Part shown: positions 51,720-62,963 of the stretch, one piece after another | Layout: each line of letters opens with the position of its first letter | Numbering within the stretch: position 1 is the stretch's first letter | Origin: Micromussa lordhowensis | Taxonomy: Eukaryota; Cnidaria; Anthozoa; Scleractinia; Lobophylliidae | Reading direction: 5' to 3' | NCBI GenBank assembly: GCA_964020085.1 | Contig: OZ026595.1 | Location: forward strand, 1,217,001-1,281,000 | Length of the DNA: 64,000 bases | Notes under the pieces: generated by a model | What the model was told of the DNA's origin: nothing | What the model saw: the letters and a program-made list of their open reading frames with translations, nothing else | The model's database searches: none | Translations under genes and position numbers: made by a program

Positions 51720-53285
51720 CTAACCTCTGTACAGAACTAAAAAATCATCCTAACCAGAAGTTCACTTCAGATCTCCTCAATGACCTTCAGTGGGGATGCC
51801 GCCTGCGTTACACTGGTCCTCGTGCCCCCAAGTCACTCCTAATCTTAAGTCAGCTACACTCCATCCTCAAGCAGTCTCTGACGCACTACCTAAAGAAGTA
51901 TCTCGTGGCCACACTGCCGGTCCGTTTCAAGAGCCTCCGATTCAAAATCTCCAATGCTCCCCACTAGCGGTTGTACCAAAGAAAGATGAAACATGGCGCA
52001 TCATCATGGATCTCTCCTCCCCTCATGGCTCCTCTGTGAATGACTACATATCTAAGGACACCTACACATTACAGTATGCCACCTTTGATCAAGCCCTTGT
52101 TCTTGTTGCCCAGCACGGCCAAAACGCTCTGATGGCTAAACTTGACATCAAACACGCCTTTCGCCTCTGCCCAGTTCACCCAGCTGACTTGGACCTTCTT
52201 GGCATTCATTGGGAAGGCCAATACTACATTGACCTTCATTTACCCTTTGGCTTGCGCTCGTCTCCATACCTTTTTAACCGTCTCGCCGATGCCTTTGAAT
52301 GGATTCTCAAAAACAATTACGTGATTACAGATCTCATGCACTATCTAGATGATTACTTCACTGTGGGGCCATCAAACTCCAAGTCCTGTGCTGACAACGT
52401 CAACACTATAATCCAAATGGCCTCACACCTGGGGATTCCTCTGGCCCCTGAGAAGCTGGAAGGACCAACCACATCCCTGGTCTTCCTTGGGATCTCGATT
52501 GACACAACTAGTATGCAAACTGCCCTACCAGACGATAAACTTAAGGAGCCTCTTGCCGACCTTAAGTCTTGGTCGTCTCGTAAAAAGCGCCAAAAGCGCG
52601 AGTTGCTGTCCCTCATTGGCAAACTTAACTTTGCTAGTCGCGTCATCCCTGCAGGGCGCATATTCCGCATATTCCGCGTTGCCTTATTGACCTAAGCACA
52701 ACTGCTAGGCTCCCTCGCCACCACATTTCTATGAATCTTGAGGCTCGCCGCAATGTTGCCTGGTGGCAACGATTCCTTCCCACTTAGAATGGCCAAGCGA
52801 TTATTCCTGATCCTTACTGGTCAAGATCTCCAGATTTGGCCCTCTTTACAGATGCATCAGGGACCCTTGGTTATGGCATTTACTACTCTGGTCATTGGAT
52901 TGCTGACACCTGGCCACCCCCTCTTCAAGGTCGTTCTATCCAATGGAAGGAGCTCTACCCTATTGCTCTCGCCTGCCTCTTGTGGGGTCATTCGTGGTCG
53001 GGAAAAAAAATCCTCTTTCACTGCGACAATCAGGCAGTCGTCGATATCTGGGCTTCTGGCACTTCCCGAGACCCCGACATCATGCACCTTGTCCGCTCCA
53101 TATTTTTCAGTGGTGCTACTAACCATTTCACTATCCTTGTCTCTCATATTGCTGGTACCGATAACTCAATTGCTGACTCTTTATCTCGTTTGCAGATGGT
53201 GCGGTTCCACCAGCTCGCCCCAGCAGCAGACTTAACACCAACACCTATCCCTCCATCAGCCAGGACCCTCTGGAGCGTCGTCTAG
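51720..53285 (+). pseudogene. DIRS-like reverse transcriptase and RNase H
   Basis: RT motifs are LAVVPKKDETWRIIMDLSSP, MAKLDIKHAFRLCPV, LPFGLRSSPYLFNRLADAF and the catalytic MHYLDDYF at about 52336-52359. RNase H motifs are LFTDASGTLGYGIYY, QWKELYPIAL, FHCDNQAVVDIW and HIAGTDNSIADSLSR, with the D-E-D-D set present. Frame changes lie near 51845 and near 52670, beside a 9-base direct repeat ATATTCCGC, and an in-frame TAG near 52787. The last residues continue into the recombinase in an overlapping frame, as is usual in DIRS elements. Confidence 0.8.
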
Positions 53286-54240
53286 CGTTCCTCCAGTCTC
53301 AGGCCATTGCTAACTCCACTCGTCGCACTTACTCGGCTGGCGTGCAGAGGTACGTCAGTTTCTGCAACTTTCGGCAATGGCAGAGTTTCCCAGCTACAGA
53401 ATCTACCCTACGTTATTTTGCTGCCTTCTTGGCTGACCAAGTTTCCTACAGAACTGTCAAGTTGTACATGGCCAGCATTCGTTTCTTTCACATTGAGAAC
53501 AACCTCCCTGACCCATTCCAGGATGCCCCATTACTCCATCTACTTCTGCGGGGCATCAAACGCAGTGTAGGCCTTTCCTCCAAACGCCACCTACCGATCA
53601 CCATGTCCCTCCTTTGGAAACTCAAGATTGAGCTGCCACAAGCACCTGACATCCTTCCGCGTGACAAACTCATGCTATGGTCTGCCTTCACATTGGCCTT
53701 CTTCGCTTTCCTACGCTCAAGCGAGTTTACATCACCATCCACCTCCCACTTCAATGCACTGTCAAACCTCAGTGGCAATGATATATCCTTTAACTTTGAT
53801 GGCTCCCTAAGTCTACACCTCAAGTCCTCCAAAACAGACCCGTATCGCCAGGGTTGCTCCCTCCAGATTGCACCATCAGGCCGCTTTGTATGTGCAGTTC
53901 GTGCGACTAAAAAATACATGGTTCATCATCCCTCCAATTCGGATGGTCCCTTCTACATATTCCAGTCTGGCCTCTACCTCACCAGAGCCCAAGTAACCTC
54001 CACACTTCGTCTTCTTCTCAAACGCCTACACATTCCAACAGAGCTTTACACCTCCCACAGCTTTCGAATCGGGGCAGCTACAACAGCAGCCGAGGCTTAC
54101 CTCCCTGGCTCATTCAGACTCTTGGTAGATGGTTCAGCAATTGCTTTGCTCTTTACATCCGGACTCCTTCGTCTATTCTTCAGAAAGTACCAGGCCTGTT
54201 AGCCAATGCTGCTGCAGGAACACAGTCCGTCTGGAACCTC
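53262..54240 (+). pseudogene. DIRS-like tyrosine recombinase
   Basis: An N-terminal SAM-like core-binding domain (RRLAFLQSQAIANSTRRTYS, YVSFCNFRQWQSFP) is followed by the catalytic domain. The first Arg is in AFFAFLRSSEF and the HxxR pair in SHSFRIGAATTAA. The nucleophilic Tyr is expected about 35 residues later, after a frame change near 54110, where another frame reads NCFALYIRTP. It excises and integrates the element by recombination. Except for this shift, the frame is open from the overlap with RNase H. Confidence 0.75.
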
Positions 54241-54394
54241 AGCAAGGACGCTGTATTCATTTAACATAATAGTATTATTTACATGTCTTCTAAGCAGTAG
54301 TTGGGAATTAATTTGGGTGCACACCTGCCACTTAGCTTCACACGTAGCAGGCCGGGTGGGACCCTGACCCCACCTCAGGCTTATATCTACCCGG

Positions 54395-54455
54395 GTGTGG
54401 CATGCGCCACACTCGTTGGCTCATCCCTTATTTCCAGGTGTGGCACGCGCCACAC
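54395..54455 (+). repeat. Two hairpins GTGTGGC...GCCACAC in 43-bp repeats
   Basis: Perfect or near-perfect palindromes at 54395-54412 and 54438-54455, each followed by TTGGCTCATCC. They lie in the 3' non-coding end of the DIRS-like element. Confidence 0.75.
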
Positions 54456-55169
54456 TTGTTGGCTCATCCATCACTTGTGGGGTGTGTTGCTACCACCCCT
54501 ATTATCATGTACCATTTACAGGGGTGTTGCTGTCACCCTTAGATTTGCCAGGGTGCACCCAACAACCTTAGTCCCATTTACTGCCAGATGGTTGTCAACT
54601 TTATTGTGTACTTAGATAAGGGTCTGAAGTTGTTAACGGTCAATTAATAAACTCAGTTGTACAAGATCATTAGTTGTTGCTGCGTGCTGCCCACAATTTT
54701 TTTCATTTTTAAGTTGAGCTTGACCTACCAATTTATGTCTAGAGCAAACTATGGTAACTTAACCTCAAAGCCAAGCAAAATATGCAGAATTCAACCATGA
54801 GGCCTTTACCACCAAGAACAGAATCCTCTTCTACTTTGGCCATTATCAGAAGTAAACCTTTACTTACTATTTAACAAATCAAAACAATACGTCAAATTTC
54901 AGAGCTGTCGTACCCCATGCTGTGGACAGCATGCCAATAAATTCATAATGCCAAGCCGCCTGACAAAACAAACAAGAGAAAGAAAGTACTTTGTCCAGAC
55001 AAATGAGCACCTTTCCAGCGACTTCAGCCTTAAAATGCCTAGAAGAATTCCAAAGGCTGTCGCAACGAACACATCTTCAGCATACCCTTTTGCCTAAAAC
55101 CACTTTGAACAGGCGGGAAAACCATCTTCCCCTCTTAAGTCCGCCAAGCGTACACGTGTATTCTGAAGG
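54456..55169. other. No supported gene
   Basis: Contains a likely AATAAA signal near 54645 for the DIRS-like transcript. The rest is without motifs. Confidence 0.4.
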
Positions 55170-55400
55170 AAATAGCTTCGCCGTGAAAGAAGAGCAGAAG
55201 GTGGATGGTTTGGTAGAACAGAGATTCGAATTCAAAGCAAACTAAGTCGTCGCGGCGTTTAACAAGGTCGAAAGACTGTGTAATTCGTATGAAGGCGTTT
55301 GGTCTGCAGTCAGCGAATCCATCGCTGACTGGCGCAAGAACACACTGTTAGCTCTCGGACGATAAATGAAGATATACATTTTCAAATTTGGCACTTCAGG
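55170..55400 (+). repeat. Dispersed coding-like fragment, copy 2
   Basis: Partner of 20366-20640, reading FAVKEEQKVDGLVEQRFEFK followed by a TAA and a continuation with similarity on both sides. Non-functional. Confidence 0.5.
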
Positions 55401-56869
55401 GTTGGTCAACTTCCATGAAAAGGAAAATCCAATTACTGCTGCCACTTGGACTATTAATTTTTTACGAAAATATCGACCCATGCTGGTAAATCATGCCAAA
55501 GACAAGTACAGCTTCGTACAATGCTTTGTACAGCTTATTGTACCTTAGCAAATACCACAGTACAATGAAATGCAGGCTCAAAAACTGCGTAAAGACAATA
55601 GACTGATACTACGCGTAGCGGAAAAACGTTTCGAGACACCAAATGCAAGAACCAAGATAGCAGGATGGCAACAGTAGACAGCTGTTGCGCTCTTATTGGA
55701 GCTCGTCGGCACCGTGTCAGTGTATGTAGCAAAGATATGTAACGCTAGCCAAAGGGGCAAACACACTTACGTAAATTGCAAAGTCACCCGTTCACTATTT
55801 CAAGTTCTGCACTTTGAACGCACTTGCGCCCGAAACACGCGTTGTCACATCACATGTTTCGGGGCGCAAGGAGACCAAAAGGCCATGATTCACGAAAAGC
55901 GACAAATAAATGTGGCTGGACAAGGCCAGCCTAAACGTTTAAACATTCAACTACATGGCCAGTACCAGGCTTTAACAATGTAGTGTATCTGATCTGAAAA
56001 GACCTACGGTCCGAAAATTAATGAGTGAGTACTCACTGCAAGCGGACTGCATACGATGAACGCTGCCAACATGGTATCTACAAGAGATCTGATCAGCCAA
56101 AAATTGTGTCAAAACAATAGACTGCAAGGCTGATACTAGGTGAAAAATGTTTCGAGAGGGCAGAGCGAGGGCAGTCAGAACAAGTCAGTTGAGAAAAATG
56201 AGCACCGAATGGCTTAAACAGGGCCTGATTAGAAACGCATGTGTGTCTTTTGTTTAATATAATGACAAAATAGTTCCGTCAAGCACAAATTCTCGGCTTT
56301 AGCGGGTTGACTGAAGTTTTAACAAATGAAACATTAGGCTAGCATGTAAGATTAAATACATTTTTTTTCATTCCTGATTCATATTTAAGTTTAATTTTTA
56401 ATTCATTTACTTACTTCAAGAAAAGAAAGCAATATTTCAACAACCCAACAAACTGCGAGGTTCCCACTAGCTCTCCCTTCACGTTTGCACTAAAGCTCAC
56501 GCGTAGTCACGGAATTGTTATGCATCACTTCCGAAACATGCAAAATCATGCCTGGTTCATTGAAAAACCCTTCAAGGTTTACTGAAAGTGTTGATAGAGA
56601 TAACGTCTTGTCATATTTCGTTACATTTCTCACTGGCCTTCAAAGGCGACAAAAGTAATTACTTTTCACTGTGGGATATGACGCGATCATCTCTTTCTGA
56701 AAAGCGTCCCCAGCAAAAATGTACCCTGTGGTCAGGCAAAAAAAAAAATTGCTGTTCCTCATGTTTAAAACAAACATTATGTTGAAGAACTGACATCGTA
56801 ATGTCCTTCTAGTGCAGGCATTTCCTATTGTTCTACAGTCTGCGGGTTCAGGTTTCCTGACCAATAGTC
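55401..56869. other. No supported gene
   Basis: No motif-bearing frame. Frames at 55535-55766 on the minus strand overlap each other without support. It may contain 5' sequence of the element that follows. Confidence 0.4.
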
Positions 56870-57454
56870 ATGGCTACACACGGCACGCCTTCACCCCGCG
56901 TTTTAGTTCTGGGTCATTCTTTCATTCGGCGTTTACGTGATTTCATTGAACGCAACCCTGGGGATCTAGATTTAGCGTTTAAACTAAAGGAGCCAGCTGC
57001 CATCTTTTGGCATGGCGTGGGAGGGCGCACAGTGGCAAAGGCAATTCGTCATGACCTGCATGTTGTGCAATCTGTCTGCCCTAACATTGCTATCATGCAG
57101 CTTGGCACGAATGATTTATTGTCTCGCCCTCCTTTGCTAGTAGGTTCTGATCTCGAGGACTTCATCCGCTTACTGCATGATTCTTGTGGCGTTCAGTTTG
57201 TTTGTGTATGCCAAACTATTCGTCGTCGCTCGGCAATGTCGTTCAACAAAAACGTTAACATTTTAACGTGTTACCTTCGGGTAGTATTGGAACCGATCCC
57301 ATACGCCCTCTACTGGGGTCACAGAGGTTTTTGGAAGGCACGTTATAATTTCTTGGCTTCAGATGGCGTTCATTTAAACAGCAGGGGGCAATTTAAACTT
57401 TATCGCAGCCTTAGAGGGGCAATACTTAAGTCGCTGCGGTCGTTGAATCCTTGA
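56870..57454 (+). CDS. SGNH/GDSL hydrolase of a tyrosine-recombinase retrotransposon
   Basis: Intact 194-codon frame from ATG 56870. SGNH blocks are all visible: Ser in VLVLGHSFIRRL, Gly in GVGGRTV, Asn in MQLGTNDLL and the Asp/His pair in SDGVHLNSRGQ. Such hydrolases (esterase-like) are encoded by Ngaro and related tyrosine-recombinase retrotransposons, where their role is unclear. The next gene downstream is a gag of the same type. In most such elements the hydrolase lies 3' of the recombinase, so this order could mean a 5' placement in this family or two abutting copies. Confidence 0.75.
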   Translation: MATHGTPSPRVLVLGHSFIRRLRDFIERNPGDLDLAFKLKEPAAIFWHGVGGRTVAKAIRHDLHVVQSVCPNIAIMQLGTNDLLSRPPLLVGSDLEDFIRLLHDSCGVQFVCVCQTIRRRSAMSFNKNVNILTCYLRVVLEPIPYALYWGHRGFWKARYNFLASDGVHLNSRGQFKLYRSLRGAILKSLRSLNP

Positions 57455-58018
57455 GAACTGTTTTGTTGTTTTGCCAGTTCCTTTGATTGTTGCCAAGCCC
57501 TATTTGTGTCAGCCTTTGATTTTATAATTTGATTTGCCCCTCGCTTTTGCGCGGCCCACTGGCTGTACACTGTTTTTATATTACAATGTGGCAGCCTTTG
57601 ATTTTATACTTTGTGTTGTCTCTTGCCTTGTGCAGGACACTGGCTGTACACAGTTTTTAATGACGATTGGCTTCGGCATTAGTTTGCATATTGTGCAGTC
57701 AGATGCCATTTGAGTGTACAACCCATATCCGGCCGCCTTTTCAGGTGCGCCCATTGCACTCGGCTTTCTGTACTTGCCTTGATCTGCTGGAACTTGGCCT
57801 ATCCTATTTTTGTTACGGACCTCTATATCCGTCCAAACTGTATTTGAACAATATATATATAATATTGCTAGTGTTTTATCTGCCATCGCTTTAACATTGT
57901 TGATTCGACTGCTCTCTCTTAACAGGGAGATAATGGACTTAGAGTCGTTATTGTTTAATCAGTACCTGTCATTTGATAGAGGGTTAATTGACCTTGAGTA
58001 TTGTTTTACCGACAAGTT
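57455..58018. other. Spacer with repeated CTTTGATTTTATA segments
   Basis: A block CAGCCTTTGATTTTATA...CACTGGCTGTACAC is found twice (about 57508-57570 and 57590-57655). No gene seen. Confidence 0.5.
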
Positions 58019-59003
58019 ATGCCGCCCAAGAAACGAACTCAAGCGAGCACGCGGAGACCATCCAAACGGCTACGTTCCACTGAACTCACAGAGACAGAGG
58101 TGGTATCTTCGTTACCTCTCCCAGCATCTGGTAACTCGCCAAACTCCAACACGATGATGGTCGATGTTCAAGCTTTATCAGCCACGATTTCTGTCGCTGT
58201 GTCTCAAGCGGTGCAGAAGGCGTTGGAGCAGGTCCCACAGGCAGTGCAGCCGACGGAGAAAGCACCAGAGCCCGAAGTAGAGGCAGCAGTTGAAGAGGAC
58301 GTTTCGTCCTCAACTGTACAAGGTACAGCACAGGGGCTTGCAACAACACCGTTTCTCATGCCGTCCAGTAAGCAGCCATTTTCCAGCATAGCGATAGCTT
58401 TGGGCAGTAGAGTAAGCCCAAAAATTAAGGCCAAAATTTGGGCCAATGAATACATTGATCTAGGGGCCTTACTTTCATTATCCCCAAATCAGGATCGATA
58501 TTCTATCTCTTTATCACAAGCCCCTACCTTGTCCACGCAACCGAAGTTAACCCTGGAGCCAGCCATGCCAACCCTCCAAAAAAATTCACAGTTTCAATCA
58601 ATGGTTGTCCGCCTTTAATACCTTTGTCGTCATTTACACGGTGAAATCCCCCAACGAAACCCCTAAGTTAATGAAATATTGTGAGATTGAAACAGTGAAA
58701 CCGGGTGACTGGTATTTTTATGATGAACAATTTCGTTACACAAGACAGTCCGCCCCCGATTTGTATCCTTGGGATATTATTCACTGGGAACTATGGCTAA
58801 AGGCGGTCTTAAATTTTCGCGCCAAATCCCATTTACCCTCAGAGAAAGTCTCTGCGGGAGTCTTCTCCCGTAGTCGTTCTCGCCCCTCCTTCCCAAAAGG
58901 GACCTGCTGGACCTTTCATGCAGGCAGATACTGTTCCGGTTGTCGATTTGAACATGTGTGTTTCAAATGTGGTTCCAAGCACCCCGCCAGTCAGTACACA
59001 TAA
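58019..59003 (+). pseudogene. Gag of a second tyrosine-recombinase retrotransposon
   Basis: I prefer ATG 58019 (MPPKKRTQASTRRPSKRLRS) over 58001 because of its basic start. A Gln/Ala/Glu-rich middle leads to KIKAKIWANEYIDLGALLSL, the equivalent of the KREYVDFTDLL block at 50935. The frame shifts near 58605. The second frame has TVKPGDWYFYDEQFRYTRQS, DIIHWELWLKAVLNFR and a C-terminal Cys/His cluster (CWTFHAGRYCSGCRFEHVCF, KCGSKHPAS) that ends early at TAA 59001-59003. No RT follows, so the element is cut off. Confidence 0.7.
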
Positions 59004-59274
59004 CATGCACGAACAAGGATAGAAACAGGGTATGATTTTCAAAAAACCCAGTCCAATTTTTTATTTCTTTAGAATTAATATCTTTAAATGTTTGAAGACT
59101 TTGATCAGTTTCTTTTACATTGAAAAAAGGTTTAAAGTTCAGTTAGAGCCGGCGCTTGAGTTGTAAGAGGTCTCTAGATGTTTCACACTGATGAAAAATA
59201 ATGATACACATGATTACAGTACTTAAAGTTCCGTACGCCGATTATAGACCATTATATATGCTAGTCTTGTTTCG

Positions 59275-60577
59275 ATGAAATTGTATGACATCAATTGGTC
59301 CAAATGCGTAGCATTTTCCAGCGACAATGCATCAGTTATGATGGGTAAAAACAACAGCATCTACACAAGAATAGCTGATTCAAATCCAGATGTACATCCT
59401 GTTAGTTACGTGTGTCATTTAGCTCATTTGTGTGCTAAAAAAGCAGCAAATCAATTGTCAGTAAACAAAACAGTTAGTACAGTAATTGATCTCTACTATC
59501 ATTTTGACAAAAGTTCTAAGCGAAAGGAAGTTTTTAAAAGCTATCAAGAATTCTGTGATGTCGAGACAAGAAAGATCTTAAAACGCAGCAGCACACGATG
59601 GTTGTCTCTCATGAAATGCATTGATAGGGTTCTCAGGCAATATGATGCCTTGAAGTCATACTTTTCATCATGTCTTTCCGAAAAAAAGGCTTCCAATAAA
59701 AACAAGAAAAAAATCTAAGATGGCCATTTTAGCAGAACAGTTAAATGACCCCATAACTAGGGTGTATATGCTTTTTTGCATAGTGTGTTGCCAGTTTTTA
59801 ATTCATTTACGGCGTTATTAGAATCTGAAGAGCTGTTGATTCAAAAAGTTTGAGAGTGCATAATGACGCTAGTTAAGGAGCTGTAAGGAAGGTTTGTAAA
59901 CATGCAATGTATCCATGAAGCCAGACTCGTCATTAGACATTGATTATGAAGATGCGACTGTCCAAGAGGTCTATAGCTTTTTCATACAACCCTTGAATTA
60001 TGTAACGAAAATGTTTCCTCGTGATGATGCAATTGTTAACAATGCAATAGTTCTAGATGTTGGTAACAGGTCGAAAGCGACTTTTGAAAATGTTTATGCC
60101 TTGTTGGATAGATTTCCAGGAATCGTAGAAGAGGATGAGGTGAGAACTCTGGAAAATAAGATCCTCAAGTATCAACTTCTTGATGATAGTGAACTACCAG
60201 ACACCTCTCATTATGGCTGATGGCACTGTTGAAAATAGAATTGACGAGGTTTTGTCCTCGATTTTTAAGATGAAAAACTTTGTGACAGGATTGAAAAGTT
60301 TCCCTACACTGGCAAATTCATTACAGCATTACTATTAATTCCACACAGCAATGCAGACTGTGAGACTATTTTCAAGGGTGAGGAAAAACCGAACCAAGTC
60401 CCACTCAAGCATGGCTGTTGGTACACTTTACGCCTTAATTACAGCCAAAATTGATCTTTTCAGCCATCTTAAGTGCTACCAGATCAAACCTGGAAAGGAT
60501 GTGCTTCGTAAAGCTAAAACAGCCACATGTAATTTGCTAAATAAAATACCAATAGGTGCTTTGTTAAAGTGCATATA
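59275..60577 (+). pseudogene. hAT-family transposase, decayed
   Basis: The first frame (59275-59718) has AFSSDNASVMMGKNNSI, SYVCHLAHLCAKKAANQ and STRWLSLMKCIDRVLRQY, a hAT core pattern with Asp and CxxH. A gap and other frames follow: 59915-60220 (YSFFIQPLNYVTKMFPRDD), then NADCETIFSRVRKNRTK-like residues around 60350 in shifted frames and 60351-60577, which hold the C-terminal dimerisation region. Several frame breaks. No terminal repeats identified. Confidence 0.65.
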
Positions 60578-61697
60578 AAATATTTTTTTGGTGCGTTTTT
60601 CTGCAGTTTGTTGTATTCAGAGAACAAAAATTATAATTTCTGCAACTGGAGAAACTCGCAAGGCTGCAATTTTATCTATGAAAGAAAGGCATTTCCACCA
60701 CTCTAAAGGTGGTTCCATTTTCCTGAGGGACTGGGGCAAATTATGACGTAAAAACGATGATAAATTATCTTGTTTTTGCTTAAAAATGGTCAAGATCATA
60801 GTTTCTACGTCAACACCTTTTGTTAGGAGTGTTTTGGCCGCACGGCTTAAGACCCTGCATCTATTCAAGTTCACTGATGTTATCAACTAGTCAACAAGTC
60901 AGCTGGAGACAAGTCCACCCCCTACAGCGAGAAACTTGATTAACAGGCGAAATGTCAAGGTAAATGTCGATGCTGCTGTAAACCCATGCAGAAAATTATT
61001 TGAATTGGAAATAAAAGCAAGGCTAGTAGCATCTGCCATTCATGAACTTGGGATGGACAATTTTTATGACATCCCAACATCCTCATTTCTCCAAACATCA
61101 ACAAAATCTTCCACATCACTTAATGTTTTGATCTTGTCACAGTTGTCAATAACTTGTTGAATATGGAATGAGGTGAATTCATGCACGTTCACAGATGCTA
61201 CAGCACCTGAAGTATTTTGTATGAGTAAGTCTTTCATGAATTTGAAAAGTTCTCCAACTTTGTTCCCAGGTTCTCTCAACTTACCCCCCTTGGAGCGAGC
61301 GAGGAGAGACCATGGCAAATGCTGGTCACTTGTTTCCCAGAATTTTGGAGATGACAAACAAAAGGTTTGAGGGAGGGGCGCCTTAGTGTGAAATTTGTCA
61401 AAACCATGACCAGGGTAGAAGGAAAACATTCGTCTTCAAAACAATCACACGTTTCACGATCAGTTACAGCATGACAATGTCAAGTGGAGGTCAATTCAAC
61501 ACGCCGAAAAAAAGATACACATCGTCTGCAAACATAAACACAAGTTCCTGTAGGCTATGTGGCTCAGTGAAAGACGCTACACACCGCAAAAATCTCTTTG
61601 CAAAAGTCAATCGTGCTCTTTTGTGTTGTTGTTATTTATGATATGGTGTCCCCAATTAGCAACACCATGCTAAAGTTTTTATGACACTGGAATAAAG

Positions 61698-61732
<35 letters not shown>

Positions 61733-62963
61733 CTCCTTGACGCGGCTAAGGATGTCTTCAATAGTTTCGCATGCCACTAATTATTGCCACATCTGTTATG
61801 TAGGTCTTGTGAAAGACGGCTGAGAAATTATGTAGCATTAAGACCCTGATAGCACTGAGTCAAAGTTCATTTGAAAACTCGGGAAGGATGAAAAGGTGCA
61901 TCAGAGAGTCGCCATCTGCGCCTCGAGGCTTGAAGAGTGCAAAGGAGAATATGGCACAAGCGAAATGTAAGTTTCACGGTCTCAGTTCTACCGGCTCAGC
62001 TAAGCAATCAACAGAAAAGGAATTACAGGTTAGAAAACAGTATTTAATGGAGGTCAAAGCAAGGTATACTGTGACATTTAAATTGTTGAAATGTCCAGCA
62101 TTGACGCATTGTCCATTTTAATTAATATTCTAGTTAACATCGCACCATTACTCATACTTCCGGCAAACTTGCGAAAATTGATAGTTACTAGTACGTCGAT
62201 CTTACAGAAAATGAATATGAGTTTGGCATTAATCTTCATGTACAAGAATATCCAACCCAAACCTTTTTTGTTAGGGTATATGGGATTTAAGGAAACAAGA
62301 TGACATTCGCATTCACTTTGTTCAGGTCTTTGTTTGCATTTTTATAATAGGACGTGCAAGATTTTGCGGCTTATCCACAATATTTATGTCAGCTTTTTAA
62401 ACCCTGCTAAATATCTTGCTTTTCTGTCGAAGTGAGCGCCCATCTTCGACATTGTAAACAACTTTGTGGTGGAATAGTGATTCCTGCTGAGTGCAGTTTA
62501 CCTGCTCAAGAAAGGCAATGTTAAACCGGTTAAAAGCTCTTTAAACGAGGAAGGTTTAATCATTGTGTAAGCTACACAAAAACAGCTCTTTCAGGAGTCA
62601 CCAAACTCGCAAAAGCAATGATCAAGGCATAATGAGGTATAGTTTTATGAAGTTCTTATTAATTTGCTACACAGGTCTATACAGACTGTAGAATTTTCCC
62701 TAAAATTTGTTTAATTTATGCAAATTTATGGCATGGTGTCTAGATGTGCTCGCAGATAACGCACATCCCCAATTTGATACGAAAATTTTTAGGAAAAAGG
62801 TGTGGCTTATACGCCGGTGTTTATGGTATATAAAGGAAAATAATTTTTTTACAGATGAATTCGTCTCTGCTGGAAATATTCAATACATCAGTAATTGGGG
62901 TGTTATATATAAAGATTCCCAGTCAAATCAAAAGTTTCTTAAAATGAAACGTTTTTTCTGTAG
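60578..62963. other. Intergenic DNA without supported gene
   Basis: Short frames on both strands near 60617-61429 overlap antisense to one another and have no motif I can name. An ATT microsatellite is listed separately. Confidence 0.4.
61699..61731 (+). repeat. ATT microsatellite
   Basis: About eleven ATT units directly after GGAATAAAGTTT, so probably the 3' tail of a retroposed element. Confidence 0.85.

Larger units (their letters stand above)
49764..54245 (+). mobile_element. DIRS-like tyrosine-recombinase retrotransposon, defective
   Basis: Order: gag (49764-51664), reverse transcriptase (about 51720-52695), RNase H (about 52800-53285) and tyrosine recombinase (about 53262-54240). This is the layout of DIRS/Ngaro elements, which integrate with a recombinase instead of a DDE integrase. 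The copy is interrupted in gag by a solo LTR and carries frame changes near 51845, 52670 and 54110 and a TAG near 52787. The terminal repeats were not delimited. The 3' flank contains two GTGTGGC...GCCACAC hairpins. Confidence 0.8.

Noticed and set aside
57581..57886. Minus-strand 101-codon frame
   Set aside because: No motif and it lies across the repeated spacer between hydrolase and gag.
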